Assembly (NCBI GenBank): GCA_037044905.1
Contig: JBAOKB010000148.1
Location: 1 to 64,000 of the forward strand
Reading direction: 5' to 3'
Length of the DNA stretch: 64,000 nt
Source of the DNA: Hortaea werneckii
Taxonomy: Eukaryota > Ascomycota > Dothideomycetes > Mycosphaerellales > Teratosphaeriaceae
A program made the translations under genes and the position numbers. The notes beneath the pieces were generated by a model. That model did no database searches, was not told the DNA's origin, and saw nothing but the letters and a program-made list of their open reading frames with translations. Shown here in pieces: positions 1 to 10,221 of this stretch. Positions within the stretch are counted from its first letter, which is position 1. The number at the start of each line of letters is the position of its first letter.

Positions 1-2090
1 AATCCGCTTGCGGACGAAAACGGCCTCGGACTCGTCTCTTCTTCATCTCTTCGTCTAGATTCGGCTGACGCTTGAGGCAGCATCGACGCTCTTGCACTCT
101 GGGGCGGTAAATCTGATACAGCAGACATATGGCGCAGATCTTTTGACATAGGACTGGCAGGTGACACCGGGCTAAGGCTTCGCCCTGTGGAATTCCTAGC
201 ATCTGTGCCAAATGGGACACTGGTACGTCCGGTTATGGGACTGACTTGACTGAAGGAGCTCAGGCTTGAGTCTCGATCTTTACTGCTGGTAGGATCGCTA
301 CTACGCTTCGATTCTTCGTCCTGACACAAAGCGGCTTGCATTGGATCCAAATGCTGGCTTCGCCGGGCAAAGGGTGGGAGAACGGCGCTTTCTTGAGAAT
401 AGGCACTGATGGTCGACTGGTGACCGACCCGCTGCAAGAATTCACGATTTTCGAGTCGCTCAGCGTTCAGGGAGCGTGGGCGGTCGGCGGCTTGTGCTGG
501 ATCATCATTCAGAATCTCTTTGAACATGCTTGGAGAGTGAGCACTCCGCCCGTTAAGGCTACTCGAGCTTTCACTAGCATGCTTAACATGGTTTGATGCT
601 GCCTGTCCAAAATCAAAGTCCGGAAGTAGTTGCGGCACAGCTGGCGTGCTATTAGCAGACTGCAGCTGTCCTCGCGGCGGACGTTGATCAGCCTCGCTGT
701 AAGACACGCCTCGCTTGCTTCTGGGTGAGCTGAAGTCATGAACAACTTTTCCCTTGATCCTGGGATCGAAATCCTCTGGCATCTTACTCAGACCGGACTG
801 CGCAACGCTTTTCTGTCGCTCATAAGCTTGAGCTGCTGCAGATCTATCCGCAACAGTTTCCACCCCATCTTGTCCACTCTTCCGCCTCGATAGCAAAGCT
901 ATCGGGTTGAGTAGACGTGTCTTCCGTTTCTCGGCCTTAGGCTGCCCAGCCGTGCTCTCAGGTTTGGGGGTCGAGGAATGATGCGTGGGCACCGAAACAC
1001 CACCAAATTTCGCCGGAGCTCCAGCAGTCTTCGGTCGTCTGGAAACATGTCGTGGTAGCGGGAAGAAGGATGATGTCGATTGGTAAGGGGTGCCAAGGGT
1101 TTGGGACAACGGCGAAGAGCTGGCGGGTGAGGAGACTCTATTGACGGACGACTGGGCGCTAGGCAGTTGGGTCGATCCGCTGTAATTCGAAGAGGCTTGC
1201 GCGCTGGGCGTCTGTGTATTCGAAGAGACCTGAGAGCTGTTCGTTTGCGCTCGACGAAGGGCTCCAAAATCCTCGGCTGAGGAGTGTGGACTAAGCCGTG
1301 CGCCGCTTATGTGAGGCGCCCGCAGCGAGTTTGCTGATGTCGGAGTCATTTGCGGGGGTGACAGTGGGCTCTGTGAGCTGCGACCAGCGGGAACCTGAAG
1401 AGAGTTGAGATGCAACGGGTCAGTAATGGTCGGTACCTGCGGAGTGCTGTAGCTCTGTTGGATTGTCGGAGGCCGCTGCGGCTGGCTGTACGGCTTATCT
1501 CGACTATCAATGAATTCCCGGCTCATTGCTGGTCCGATCGGCGTGGGAGGCAAGGCAGACGAGCCTGAGCTTTTTGGCGGAAAAAGCGTTCCTTCCATCC
1601 TGGGTGGTCCACTCCCCGGAGATGACGGGCTTTGCCAGTCCATGTCCGCAACCGTTGCATTGGCAGCCCTTCTAGTCGACGGCGGCTCAGCGGGATGCTC
1701 TAAGAGGTGACCCTGCTTGCTATGGTCCAACGTGCTACCGAGTCCCGGCTCGTTGCCACTGTTCCCGTCTTCTTTTGCTCGGTATCTTTCACTAGTGGCC
1801 GGCTCATAGCGACTTGCAACCCTTGGAATTGGCGGTAACACGGGCGCCGAAGTCAGACGCAAGCCGTTGGTCCTGTTGGATGGCGCGACACCCAGGCCAT
1901 CACTCGTCTCCGGCCGCTGCAGACTTTCGTCACTGACTCGGCGGGTGGGTTGAAAGATCGGGGGCGGAAGAGTGGCGTTGTCGAAGTTCGCTGACAGGGG
2001 ACTGGTATGCGGCGGTACGTGAGAGGAAGGGGCGGTCGCGGCTGAACTGCTAAGGTCATGGCCCCTGTGACCGCGAGCTTTGGCGGACAT
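1..2090 (-). CDS. Ser/Pro-rich conserved fungal hypothetical protein, C-terminus beyond left edge
   Basis: An uninterrupted reading frame runs on the minus strand from an ATG at 2090 (MSAKARGHRG...) to the left edge, at least 696 codons with no stop, so the 3' end is missing. The product is very rich in Ser, Pro, Gln and Thr and looks mostly disordered. The best-conserved-looking block lies about residues 385-455: a basic stretch (LNPIALLSRRKSGQ) followed by MPEDFDPRIKGKVVHDFSSP. A D-P-R-I-[RK]-G-x-[IV]-V-H-D-F-S block recurs in uncharacterised filamentous-fungal proteins as I recall it, without known biochemical role. No catalytic motif, signal peptide or membrane segment is seen. The gene is divergent from the acyltransferase at 3289. 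That it is coding rests on the long open frame; function is unknown. Confidence 0.8.
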   Translation of the reverse strand, partial: MSAKARGHRGHDLSSSAATAPSSHVPPHTSPLSANFDNATLPPPIFQPTRRVSDESLQRPETSDGLGVAPSNRTNGLRLTSAPVLPPIPRVASRYEPATSERYRAKEDGNSGNEPGLGSTLDHSKQGHLLEHPAEPPSTRRAANATVADMDWQSPSSPGSGPPRMEGTLFPPKSSGSSALPPTPIGPAMSREFIDSRDKPYSQPQRPPTIQQSYSTPQVPTITDPLHLNSLQVPAGRSSQSPLSPPQMTPTSANSLRAPHISGARLSPHSSAEDFGALRRAQTNSSQVSSNTQTPSAQASSNYSGSTQLPSAQSSVNRVSSPASSSPLSQTLGTPYQSTSSFFPLPRHVSRRPKTAGAPAKFGGVSVPTHHSSTPKPESTAGQPKAEKRKTRLLNPIALLSRRKSGQDGVETVADRSAAAQAYERQKSVAQSGLSKMPEDFDPRIKGKVVHDFSSPRSKRGVSYSEADQRPPRGQLQSANSTPAVPQLLPDFDFGQAASNHVKHASESSSSLNGRSAHSPSMFKEILNDDPAQAADRPRSLNAERLENREFLQRVGHQSTISAYSQESAVLPPFARRSQHLDPMQAALCQDEESKRSSDPTSSKDRDSSLSSFSQVSPITGRTSVPFGTDARNSTGRSLSPVSPASPMSKDLRHMSAVSDLPPQSARASMLPQASAESRRRDEEETSPRPFSSASG

Positions 2091-3288
2091 GGTCAAGAGC
2101 GCGCGCGCGCTGGGAAAAAGCGATGGACGAGGCAATGTTTCACAGGCTCGCGGCGAGCGATCCGCAGATCCTGAAACCCGCCAGCGGTGACCCTTGCTGG
2201 CAATCAGCAGCAGTGGACGAGTGGTTGAGTGTGTCGCCAGCAACCCGGCGCACACTGGCCTCGATGATGGTAGAGGTACTGTACTTAGGTCTCGTTATTA
2301 CAACCACCCACGTCCGCGCACAACCTCGTGAGACCTGATCACAGCCGTCTTTCTCTCTTCACATCCTCTTTCTCGCTTTTCCCCGTTCTCGTTTCCTTCT
2401 CGTCCTCGCATCCGTCGCGCCTGCACGCACGTGAAAGTGGAGCCCTCTCAGCTGGAAGCCTTCCCGAGCATTCGTGAAGCGAATCGTGAGGCTCCAATCG
2501 CAGGCCAACACTTGACTCTACCCCTGCACTTCTCTCCGTGACGTGCACCCGTTCGTTCATGCAAGCATCTCATCCGGTCTCTCCACCGCAGCAACCGGTG
2601 ATATTGTATGTGTTCGCCAAAAGAGCCGAGGAGCGCTGGAGGCATATCATCCCGTCATCTCGAAACACCGTGACCGTCGAGGCAGCTCCGACTCTCCCGT
2701 CGCTGGCCGGCCCATCCAACCAGTTGCAACGACTCCTCGACCGGCTCACACCCGTTGGGCAGCCGCGTCGAGCGCGTCAGCTCCTTCGGCCTCTTCGGAC
2801 CGCGGCTCGGCGCGGTGGAAGCGAAAGACCGGCGCACGGTGACGAACTGGTGGGATGATCGGGAGCTGCCCAGCACCCGACGGTCACTTGGGTTGTGGGC
2901 ATGCTCCGCAGGCCGGCGAGCTACGAAAGAAATGTGAGACAGCTTCGCAAGCAGGTAGGTCCGATATCGTTCGAGGCAGAAAATCATACATACTTTGGTA
3001 TTCGCTCCCCACAACGCACCAGTAGGCAGGACTTACTTGAGAACAGCAAATAGACAGTGTCGCGGAAGCAGTAACGTCAAGGTCGTTGGTCACATCAGAT
3101 TCAGATAGCAGCAGAGCGAGCAGCTGCACAAGAGCACGCACACGGTAAAGGCTATAGCAGGCGGGACCAACGGCGGCGAAAGAGTCAGACACACTAGAAC
3201 ACGGTTGGCTTGAAATTCGCATCGCCTCTCGAGAACACACGAAGCTACACAAGACTAAGCACCACCTGCTTCACCTATCTCAGCGGAG
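2091..3288. promoter_or_regulatory. Divergent intergenic region
   Basis: About 1.2 kb separates two divergently transcribed genes and should hold both promoters. A pyrimidine-rich tract around 2340-2410 is typical of fungal promoters on the side of the plus-strand gene. I found no match to the ATCWGATAA element expected for SreA-type iron regulation of siderophore genes. The small open frames here overlap each other and resemble nothing known. Confidence 0.5.
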
Positions 3289-5013
3289 ATGGGCCATTCC
3301 ATAGTCCATCTCCCCAACGGCCAGACCCTCACCGTCACGCCGGTGTTTGGTGGTATCCAGTTCAAGGCCAACGAGCTTAGCACTCACCACAGTTCCTTTC
3401 CACCGGGATGGACCATCATCCTGCACAGCGAGGACGAGGACGAGGACAACCTCCCCAAACCCTCTACCGCAGCCCATACCGCCGCCGATCCGCAGAACAT
3501 GCCCGACCCAGGCCCAGGCGCGTCTGTACCCAAGAAGCGTCATGTGCACCGCTTCAAGCGTCCGTCGCTGCGGAACGACCACCTTTTCATCTCCTCCATC
3601 TCCAACCCCTCCTCTCACGACTTCCGTCCGGCGGGCAGCCCCACGCGCCAGATTGCCATGATGCTTTGGGCAACCCTATGGTGGTACTTCCACCAGGCTC
3701 AGCCGTCGCCGTACCTCACCAATGATTCGAGCAAGCTCACCCCGGAAGCAGGACGGCCGCAGGGCGAGTGGAGAGTCAACATCAACCGGGAGGGCATCTT
3801 CAAAGGCAAACACCTCCTGCCTAAGCTGGAGCGGATGGGCTTGATAGCCTCGGAAGATTCCAGCGTTGGCTTGGAGCCAGAGGATGCCGGTACGGGGGAA
3901 GAATGGGGCAAGATGTTTGTCTCGCAGCGTAGCTTCTGGCAGATGGACGCCCGGACTTATCTCTTCACTCTCTCCCCCGCCCAGCAGACGAACTCGCCCT
4001 ATCCCGCCCTTAGCCCCGCCTCCAGCCGAGCCACAAGTCCCACCAGGGCGGGCAGCAGTCTCTCTATCCGCGAGGGCGAGAGCGGTTCCCGTCATGCAGC
4101 ACAGGGGGTCGCACCTCACCTCGCGCGGGCTGACACCCCTCCGGGTCCCTTCTCATCAGGCTCCCACCTGCCCACGTTCTACCCACCACCTCCGCTGCAA
4201 TACACCACGACGAACGGCAAACGCCACCCCATCCGGCCCAAACCCCCACGGCAAGGCGAAACCTTCTACACCCGCTACATCCCCAGCCTAGGCCAGTACC
4301 TCAGCTTCCGTGTGGCCTCTTTAAGCCCGAACCCGATCATGCACCGCGGACCCCAAGCCGCCGTGTCCGCCGACCCGAACCTCTCCCAACAAACCCGCGA
4401 CAGCCTCCGCTCAGCCAACACCAGCATCTCAGACGCTACCATCTCCAGCCTCGGCAACAACCTCACCCTGCAAGACCGCCACCAGGGCGCCGAGATGGAA
4501 ACCGGCACCGTGCAAACCTGCGACGCCGAGCTCCTACACAAATGGATGAACGATCCCCGCGTCGCCTACAGCTGGGGCGAAGACGGACCCCTCGAGCACC
4601 AGCGCGAGTTCCTCAAAGCGAACCTCACCTCCAAACACTCCTTCCCCGTCATCGGCTGCTTCGACGGCAAGCCCTTCGGCTACTTCGAGATCTACTGGGT
4701 CAAGGAGGACAAGCTATCCAGCCATCTCGACCACGTCGGGGACTGGGACCGCGGCATCCACGTCCTGGTCGGCGAGCAGGAGTTCCGGGGTCCGCACCGC
4801 GTGAAGGTGTGGTTGAGCGCTCTAGTGCATTATTGTTGGTTGGCGGATCTGCGGACGAGCGTGGCTATGTTGGAACCCCGGGTGGATAATGTCAAGTTGA
4901 GGAAGTATTGCGAGGAGGTGGGGTTCTTTAAGGAGAAGGAGGTCACTTTCCCGCATAAGCAGAGTAATCTGATGAAGATCCGGAGGGAGGCGTGGGAGAG
5001 GCCGGAGTTGTAG
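3289..5013 (+). CDS. SidF/SidL-like N5-hydroxyornithine acyltransferase (siderophore biosynthesis)
   Basis: Single-exon gene of 574 codons. Residues about 404-570 form a GNAT fold of the IucB/AcsD type that acylates hydroxylated amines in siderophore synthesis; recognisable blocks are WMNDPRVAYSWGEDG, GYFEIYWVKEDKL, DRGIHVLVGEQEFRG and RVDNVKLRKYCEEVGFF. The N-terminus (MGHSIVHLPNGQTLTVTPVFGG) matches the long fungal members. Fungal SidF transfers anhydromevalonyl and SidL transfers acetyl to N5-hydroxyornithine; the sequence alone does not separate them here, and a hydroxamate-siderophore role is inferred from family. The middle (about 230-380) is Ser/Pro-rich linker. No other siderophore gene (SidA, NRPS) is adjacent. 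The start is the first ATG of the frame and begins with the conserved block. Confidence 0.85.
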   Translation: MGHSIVHLPNGQTLTVTPVFGGIQFKANELSTHHSSFPPGWTIILHSEDEDEDNLPKPSTAAHTAADPQNMPDPGPGASVPKKRHVHRFKRPSLRNDHLFISSISNPSSHDFRPAGSPTRQIAMMLWATLWWYFHQAQPSPYLTNDSSKLTPEAGRPQGEWRVNINREGIFKGKHLLPKLERMGLIASEDSSVGLEPEDAGTGEEWGKMFVSQRSFWQMDARTYLFTLSPAQQTNSPYPALSPASSRATSPTRAGSSLSIREGESGSRHAAQGVAPHLARADTPPGPFSSGSHLPTFYPPPPLQYTTTNGKRHPIRPKPPRQGETFYTRYIPSLGQYLSFRVASLSPNPIMHRGPQAAVSADPNLSQQTRDSLRSANTSISDATISSLGNNLTLQDRHQGAEMETGTVQTCDAELLHKWMNDPRVAYSWGEDGPLEHQREFLKANLTSKHSFPVIGCFDGKPFGYFEIYWVKEDKLSSHLDHVGDWDRGIHVLVGEQEFRGPHRVKVWLSALVHYCWLADLRTSVAMLEPRVDNVKLRKYCEEVGFFKEKEVTFPHKQSNLMKIRREAWERPEL

Positions 5014-5205
5014 GTGATGCGGGGTTTGGGTGGTTGGACATGTTTGCTATGTACAGATGGTCATGATGGATATAAAAAAAAAAAATAGAAAGGGGTAGAG
5101 AGCTTAGAGATATCAACACATTCTACTCATTAGACTCGTCTACTACATCTCTACATGCCCACGCACGCCAGATTGCCTATCAACGAGCTTGCAGAGCTCA
5201 CCCTT

Positions 5206-7881
5206 TTACAACCCATTCTCCTTCATCCAATTCAACCTAATCTCCACAGCCCGCTTATGCGCATCTAACGCCTCAACACCCGCCAACTGCATCACCGCCT
5301 TGCCCACATTCTTCAGCCCCTCAGCGGTCAGGTTCGAAGAAGTAATATGCTTGATGTAGCTCCCCAAGTTAACACCAGAATACTGCTTCGCGTACCCGTA
5401 CGTCGGCAGCGAATGGTTGACACCGGCGGAGTAGTCACCCACGCTTTCGGGAGTCCACTGGCCACAGAAGACAGAGCCGGCATTCGTGACCATTTCCCGG
5501 GCCTTAATCGGGTCTTCCAGCTGCAGGATGAGGTGCTCCGGGGCGTATTCGTTCGAGAGGTCCATTGCTTCTTCCAGCGTTTGCGTGACGAGCGTGACGC
5601 TGTGCTCGATCGCGCCGCGGACCATGTCCACACGCGGGAGCTGCATGGCTTGCTTGTGCAGCTCGTCCTCAATGCTCTGGACTTCCGCCTCGGTCATGCC
5701 GACGGCGATGCAGACGACCTGGGAGTCGACGCCGTGCTCAGCTTGGCTTAGCAGGTCGCTGGCGACAAAGGCCGGGTTGGAGGACTTGTCGCAGATGACG
5801 AGGACCTCGGAGGGACCAGCAGGCATGTCGATGGCGACGTTGGCAGAAGTGTCGTTCGCGACGATCATCTTGGCAGCTGTGACGAATTGGTTGCCAGGGC
5901 CTAGGATCTTGTCGACCTTGCTCACGCCCTCGGTACCATAGGCCATGGCTGCTACCGCCTGGGCACCACCGGCCATGACGATGCTCTCGGCGCCGACCTT
6001 GTGGGCCACGTAGACAATCTCAGGCGTGATGCTTCCGTCTGAACGAGGCGGGGAAGCGAGGACGATGGTCTTACAGCCGGCGACCATGGCCGGCACACCA
6101 AGCATCAGTGCAGTGGAGGGCAAGACAGCCGTGCCTCCCGGAACGTACAGACCTACTCTCTCGATCGGGCGTGCGAATCGGGAACATACCACGCCTGGCA
6201 TGGTCTCTACCTCAAGACTCTTCTCCTCGCGCTGTGCAGCATGGAACTTTCTGATGTTCTCGAAAGAAATATCGATAGCCTCGATTGTCTCCTGCGGCAG
6301 CTGCATCAGGTTGGCAGGGAAAGGAGCCTTCAACACTGGCGAAGAGAGCGAGGTGGCTTTCTCGAACTTGTGCGTGTATGATAGCAATGACTTGTCTCCG
6401 CCCTCACGAACGTCCTTGATGATAGGGTGGACAATGTTCATGATTTTGTCCGTACTTCGCTGACTCGGGCGCTTGAGAGCTTCCTGGACAGTCTCGGACT
6501 TCTCGTTAGCTGTCACATAGCGACGCATCTGGATCTTGCCATCGCTCGACTTGCCCGCAGGGTCTGAGGCAGACTTGGGCTGACTCTCGGCCTCCTTAAC
6601 TTCTTCCTTCCGTGGGAGTTCTCCGTTTGTGGTAGCTGGTGCAGCAACGCCAAACTTCTCAGCGTACGGACCCTTTGCATCCCCCTTTCTTCTCTTGACC
6701 TTGATACTCTTGGCGTCCAGGTTCCTCTCGATGTCCTCTAAGCTCACGTCCGCAGCCACTGCTCTTGTCAATGCAAAGTACAACACGTCCGCTGCCTCGG
6801 CTGCGATCTCCTCTTTGCTGTTTGCCTCGCAAAGCTCAGATGCTTCCTCCATAATCTTTGCATTCAACATCTTGCTGTCGTTGAATAGTCTTGCGGTGTA
6901 AGAGCCCTCTGGTGCAGACCGCTTTCGACTTTGTAGAATTTTCTGAAGCTTCGAGAGACCGCTATATTCACCCCAGCACGATGCGGTTTGAAGGTGGCAG
7001 AACCCTTTGCCTTGCTGACGAACGACGAAGCGAAGGCAGTCGTTGTCGCAGTCCGTGTCTATGCGCACCAATTGCTGCCAATCACCGCTCGTGTCACCCT
7101 TCCTCCACAGACCCCGCTTGCGACTCCAGTATACTCCCCGTCCACATCTCATTGACTCACCAACGCTTTCGGCGTTGCTGTAGACCAATCCGAGTGCCAC
7201 ACCTCTTTCGTCAACCACTAGCGTCGTGAATAAGCCGTCGCTTCTGTCGCTCACGACGTTTGCCAGCAGAAGGTTTGCTATTCTTATCTCTCCTTCTTTG
7301 GCCTCGGCGTTGACCGTGAGATGCTTTGAAGCAATGATAGGTACAGCCTGCTGCTTGCACAGCTCCACAGCGTCTTCTTCAGTCACGTTTTCCTTGCTCA
7401 CGTATACTGGCGGTCTTCCCTTACCGAGCGCAGAGAGCGTAGCGCCTACTTTGCCCGCGCTCTCGACGTTGCGGAGGTAGAGACCAAACCCGGTTCCCTG
7501 AAGCTGCTCCTCGGCATCCTTGGAGCTGACAGTTGGCAGGTAAATGATCCTGCTTGCGTCCAGGTTGGGAATGGCCTTGATTTCCGGTACCTGACCAGAA
7601 CTCACTATAACCTTCGCAGCACCTGCGTCGAGCAGGTCCACTACATCCTGCACCTTGGGCAGGGATGATACGTCGAGGTAGACGGCATAACGGCCTACAG
7701 TATCCTTGAGCAGCAGCAGAGCGTGGTCGAGGGACGCAGAGTCGACCGCGGCGAAAAGTGCACCGGCGTGGGCGAGTTCGCGGGTGGAGAGGATCTGCTT
7801 GGATGAGGCGTAGTGGGAGACATCAATGGCGGCGAGGAAAGGTGGGAGGTGTTCAGCGACACCACCGAGGCCGTCCGACAT
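5206..7881 (-). CDS. HIS4: Trifunctional histidine biosynthesis protein HIS4 (cyclohydrolase / pyrophosphohydrolase / histidinol dehydrogenase)
   Basis: Single exon, 891 residues, near the length of fungal His4/his-3 proteins. After an N-terminal domain of about 220 residues come phosphoribosyl-AMP cyclohydrolase (about 220-305; metal-binding RIDTDCDNDCLRF and HLQTASCWG), phosphoribosyl-ATP pyrophosphohydrolase (about 310-405; MEEASELCEA and EAADVLYFALTRAV) and histidinol dehydrogenase (about 450-885; RVGLYVPGGTAVLPSTALML, DKILGPGNQFVTAAK, DMPAGPSEVLVI, SQAEHGVDSQ, YAPEHL, GDYSAGVNHSLPTYGYA). It catalyses steps 2, 3, 9 and 10 of histidine synthesis. All catalytic blocks look intact. Confidence 0.97.
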   Translation of the reverse strand: MSDGLGGVAEHLPPFLAAIDVSHYASSKQILSTRELAHAGALFAAVDSASLDHALLLLKDTVGRYAVYLDVSSLPKVQDVVDLLDAGAAKVIVSSGQVPEIKAIPNLDASRIIYLPTVSSKDAEEQLQGTGFGLYLRNVESAGKVGATLSALGKGRPPVYVSKENVTEEDAVELCKQQAVPIIASKHLTVNAEAKEGEIRIANLLLANVVSDRSDGLFTTLVVDERGVALGLVYSNAESVGESMRCGRGVYWSRKRGLWRKGDTSGDWQQLVRIDTDCDNDCLRFVVRQQGKGFCHLQTASCWGEYSGLSKLQKILQSRKRSAPEGSYTARLFNDSKMLNAKIMEEASELCEANSKEEIAAEAADVLYFALTRAVAADVSLEDIERNLDAKSIKVKRRKGDAKGPYAEKFGVAAPATTNGELPRKEEVKEAESQPKSASDPAGKSSDGKIQMRRYVTANEKSETVQEALKRPSQRSTDKIMNIVHPIIKDVREGGDKSLLSYTHKFEKATSLSSPVLKAPFPANLMQLPQETIEAIDISFENIRKFHAAQREEKSLEVETMPGVVCSRFARPIERVGLYVPGGTAVLPSTALMLGVPAMVAGCKTIVLASPPRSDGSITPEIVYVAHKVGAESIVMAGGAQAVAAMAYGTEGVSKVDKILGPGNQFVTAAKMIVANDTSANVAIDMPAGPSEVLVICDKSSNPAFVASDLLSQAEHGVDSQVVCIAVGMTEAEVQSIEDELHKQAMQLPRVDMVRGAIEHSVTLVTQTLEEAMDLSNEYAPEHLILQLEDPIKAREMVTNAGSVFCGQWTPESVGDYSAGVNHSLPTYGYAKQYSGVNLGSYIKHITSSNLTAEGLKNVGKAVMQLAGVEALDAHKRAVEIRLNWMKENGL

Positions 7882-8248
7882 GGTGCAGGTGGTAATGTTG
7901 TAAGGAATGGAATTGCGAACGACTCGCGGAAGTCGAGGCGATATTTTTCTGAGTCAATGGGACAGACATGTCGCTCGGCAGTGGGGTGATTAGATCGCCC
8001 GCGCTAAAGGTTTCGCTTATCGGACGGACCCTGATTGTATCATCATGCACGTCAGCCATTATGGATTTTCGAGAATTTCTTGATTAAACGCCTGACCAGG
8101 TCTAATCAACGAAACATTCTCTTTTCTCTTGCATGAAACGAGGCCGTCAACAGGACAACACGTAGTCTGTTCTTCTTTACTGTGATTGCAGCCGAAAGCA
8201 ATTTTCCTGCTACTACTACGAGGCCTTCTTCATTGCGAAAATGTGACT
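7882..8248. other. Intergenic spacer between HIS4 and alpha/beta hydrolase gene
   Basis: About 370 bp upstream of HIS4 and downstream of the next minus-strand gene. I looked for the TGACTC site expected for CPC1/Gcn4 control. One sits at 7952-7957 in inverted form (GAGTCA), about 71 bp before the HIS4 ATG, consistent with general amino-acid control. Nothing else stands out. Confidence 0.45.
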
Positions 8249-9505
8249 TCATGAACCTGATACTTTTTCTATAAACTTTGCTACTGCTTCCTGGCCTTCT
8301 CTCCGAGTGGTAGCTTCCGTGTGCAAAGCGCCTATGATTTCCTTGCTCTCATGTTGGAGCCCCAGTGTGGAACAAGCATCTTTCAGCTTTTCCACTTCGC
8401 TTGGTGGCACCACCTCATCTCTTGTAGCAGGAAGGAATAAAATCGGCGGCCTCCTTTCAGCTTCCACCCCTGCCAAACGTCGTAACGCGATTTCGTTGTC
8501 CCAATGATTGCGCAGGAAAGGGTGGAGATACTGGTATGGTAGCCATTTCTGCGGATAGAGCGCGAACAGCATACTCTTGATGGACGTGAAAGGCGTCTCC
8601 ATGATCAGACCGGCAACCGGAAGGATGGGATTTCCATCTGTCCGACGTTTCTGGGTGAGGTACGTCGCAGCAGCAGTGGCAGCAACGCCAGCACCCACAC
8701 TCTGGCCCCAAAGAATGACTTCAACATCAGCGCCAGGCCTTGAACCGTATACAGTCTCAAAGTGGTTGAGCAAGGCTTGCGCATCCAGCTGAATGCCCGG
8801 TTCAGTTGGCTTGCCTGAAGAGTTCCAAAAGCCTCTGTAGGATAGTGCAACGAGCGTATATCGTACATCGGGCTGCTTTCCAGCGTCTAGCAGCTTCAGC
8901 ACTCGAGAGAGCAGCGGAAGGCGGGGTGGGGTGGATGAACCATTGCCTTGAAAATAACACACAATGACCTCCTTCCGTTTTACGTTCTGCGTGGGCTGTT
9001 CCAGGGCCGCATGTTGCCTGGGAGAGTTCTCATCTTCCGCAATCCTCCCGGTGACCAAGCTTATCTTAGTCCCGTCCAGACTCCTTATCCTCTCCTCTAC
9101 CCATTCTACCGGCTTACAGCTGGCTTCGTAGTCTTCAATCTTCTCGCTCCGGGCAAAGGGAGGCATGTATGGCATGTAGATAAATTTCTCTTGGAATATC
9201 ACTGTCATCACGCATTTGTATGTCCACAGTCCAATGAGTAGCCCAAGGAAGAGCGCAGGAGGCGTAAGGACCGTGATGACGCTGTCCACTGACAGCATCC
9301 GGCGCTGGGCATGGAGTGTGTTGCATGCTCCCGGTCTTTGACGGAAGACTCGTGGTCGTCTAGGCAAGGCATGGATGTGAAGGCATTTTGAAGCAGAGAT
9401 TGTCGGGCTCTGAAAACGTGGAAGGGGTACGGCACTCAAGGCGGTAAGAGGGTGATGCCGAAACGTCGCACGAACGAGCATGTTGATGCGTCTTCCATCT
9501 TGCAT
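8249..9505 (-). CDS. Membrane-anchored alpha/beta hydrolase (ABHD/BEM46-like)
   Basis: Single-exon, 418 residues. A membrane segment at about residues 78-100 (VLTPPALFLGLLIGLW) precedes an alpha/beta-hydrolase domain. The nucleophile elbow is GQSVGAG, the acid is probably Asp in PATRDEVVPPSE and the histidine lies in GALHTEATT. This pattern fits the ABHD/BEM46 group of serine hydrolases; substrate unknown. The first 70 residues are Arg-rich with almost no acidic residues and could be an organellar targeting extension. A second in-frame Met (MLSVDSVITVLTPP), just before the membrane segment, is where I would expect homologs to begin, so the start is uncertain. Confidence 0.82.
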   Translation of the reverse strand: MQDGRRINMLVRATFRHHPLTALSAVPLPRFQSPTISASKCLHIHALPRRPRVFRQRPGACNTLHAQRRMLSVDSVITVLTPPALFLGLLIGLWTYKCVMTVIFQEKFIYMPYMPPFARSEKIEDYEASCKPVEWVEERIRSLDGTKISLVTGRIAEDENSPRQHAALEQPTQNVKRKEVIVCYFQGNGSSTPPRLPLLSRVLKLLDAGKQPDVRYTLVALSYRGFWNSSGKPTEPGIQLDAQALLNHFETVYGSRPGADVEVILWGQSVGAGVAATAAATYLTQKRRTDGNPILPVAGLIMETPFTSIKSMLFALYPQKWLPYQYLHPFLRNHWDNEIALRRLAGVEAERRPPILFLPATRDEVVPPSEVEKLKDACSTLGLQHESKEIIGALHTEATTRREGQEAVAKFIEKVSGS

Positions 9506-10221
9506 CCGCTGAATAGTGAATAAGGACTGGGCGGCGAGTTTGGTGCCGATGTGTAAGTGAGGATGCTAAAGGAAAGTGCGACTGTGAGGGAGAGAGAGCG
9601 CGCCTGCCGGATAGAGGTCCCTAGCGTGCTTACTTAAACAAACCTTGGAAGTTACATAGTATAGAGCTCACTGCACTCTCTCTTCAAGCTTCACTTGTTC
9701 AACGACATCTTACTGTTACATACTGATATACCAACCATAGCGAGTACCGTGTACTCAATCAAGCCATCAGCCACATCTCGGTATCCACCGAATAGTTTGA
9801 CAACAGAAATGTTGGGAGTGAAACATTGCCTCGTTAGCGCTGCAAAGCTACAAGCATAGTAAGTATGCTTTACCGCTTTTAAGACACAAAACATCCAGGT
9901 CTAAACTACAAAGCACGTGTTTGTTTCCACGAATGCGATACGTAGTCTGTTGATATTTGCTATGTGGCATTGCCAGTCTTCTTACTAATTTTCTTAGACA
10001 TTGACGCTTGCCTTTGTTGTCAGCTAGCAAGTGGATTTTCTACAAGATCGGCAAACCTGAAAACCCCCCAAAGGAGTTTGCGCTATCGAGTGGTAATCGT
10101 AGATTCCATCGTTGGGAATTGGGTTTGCTACCTCGCAAATTGAGGTCGCCCAGTGTTCACCTTTGTGAGCCTGACATACTTATTACATTGAACAAGTTAC
10201 TGCTACTGGCCGCTACTCAAC
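9506..10221. other. Intergenic region between divergent genes
   Basis: About 0.7 kb between the hydrolase gene (minus) and the SRA-domain gene (plus). It should contain both promoters. Only short unrelated open frames are present and I see no repeat or RNA gene. Confidence 0.4.
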
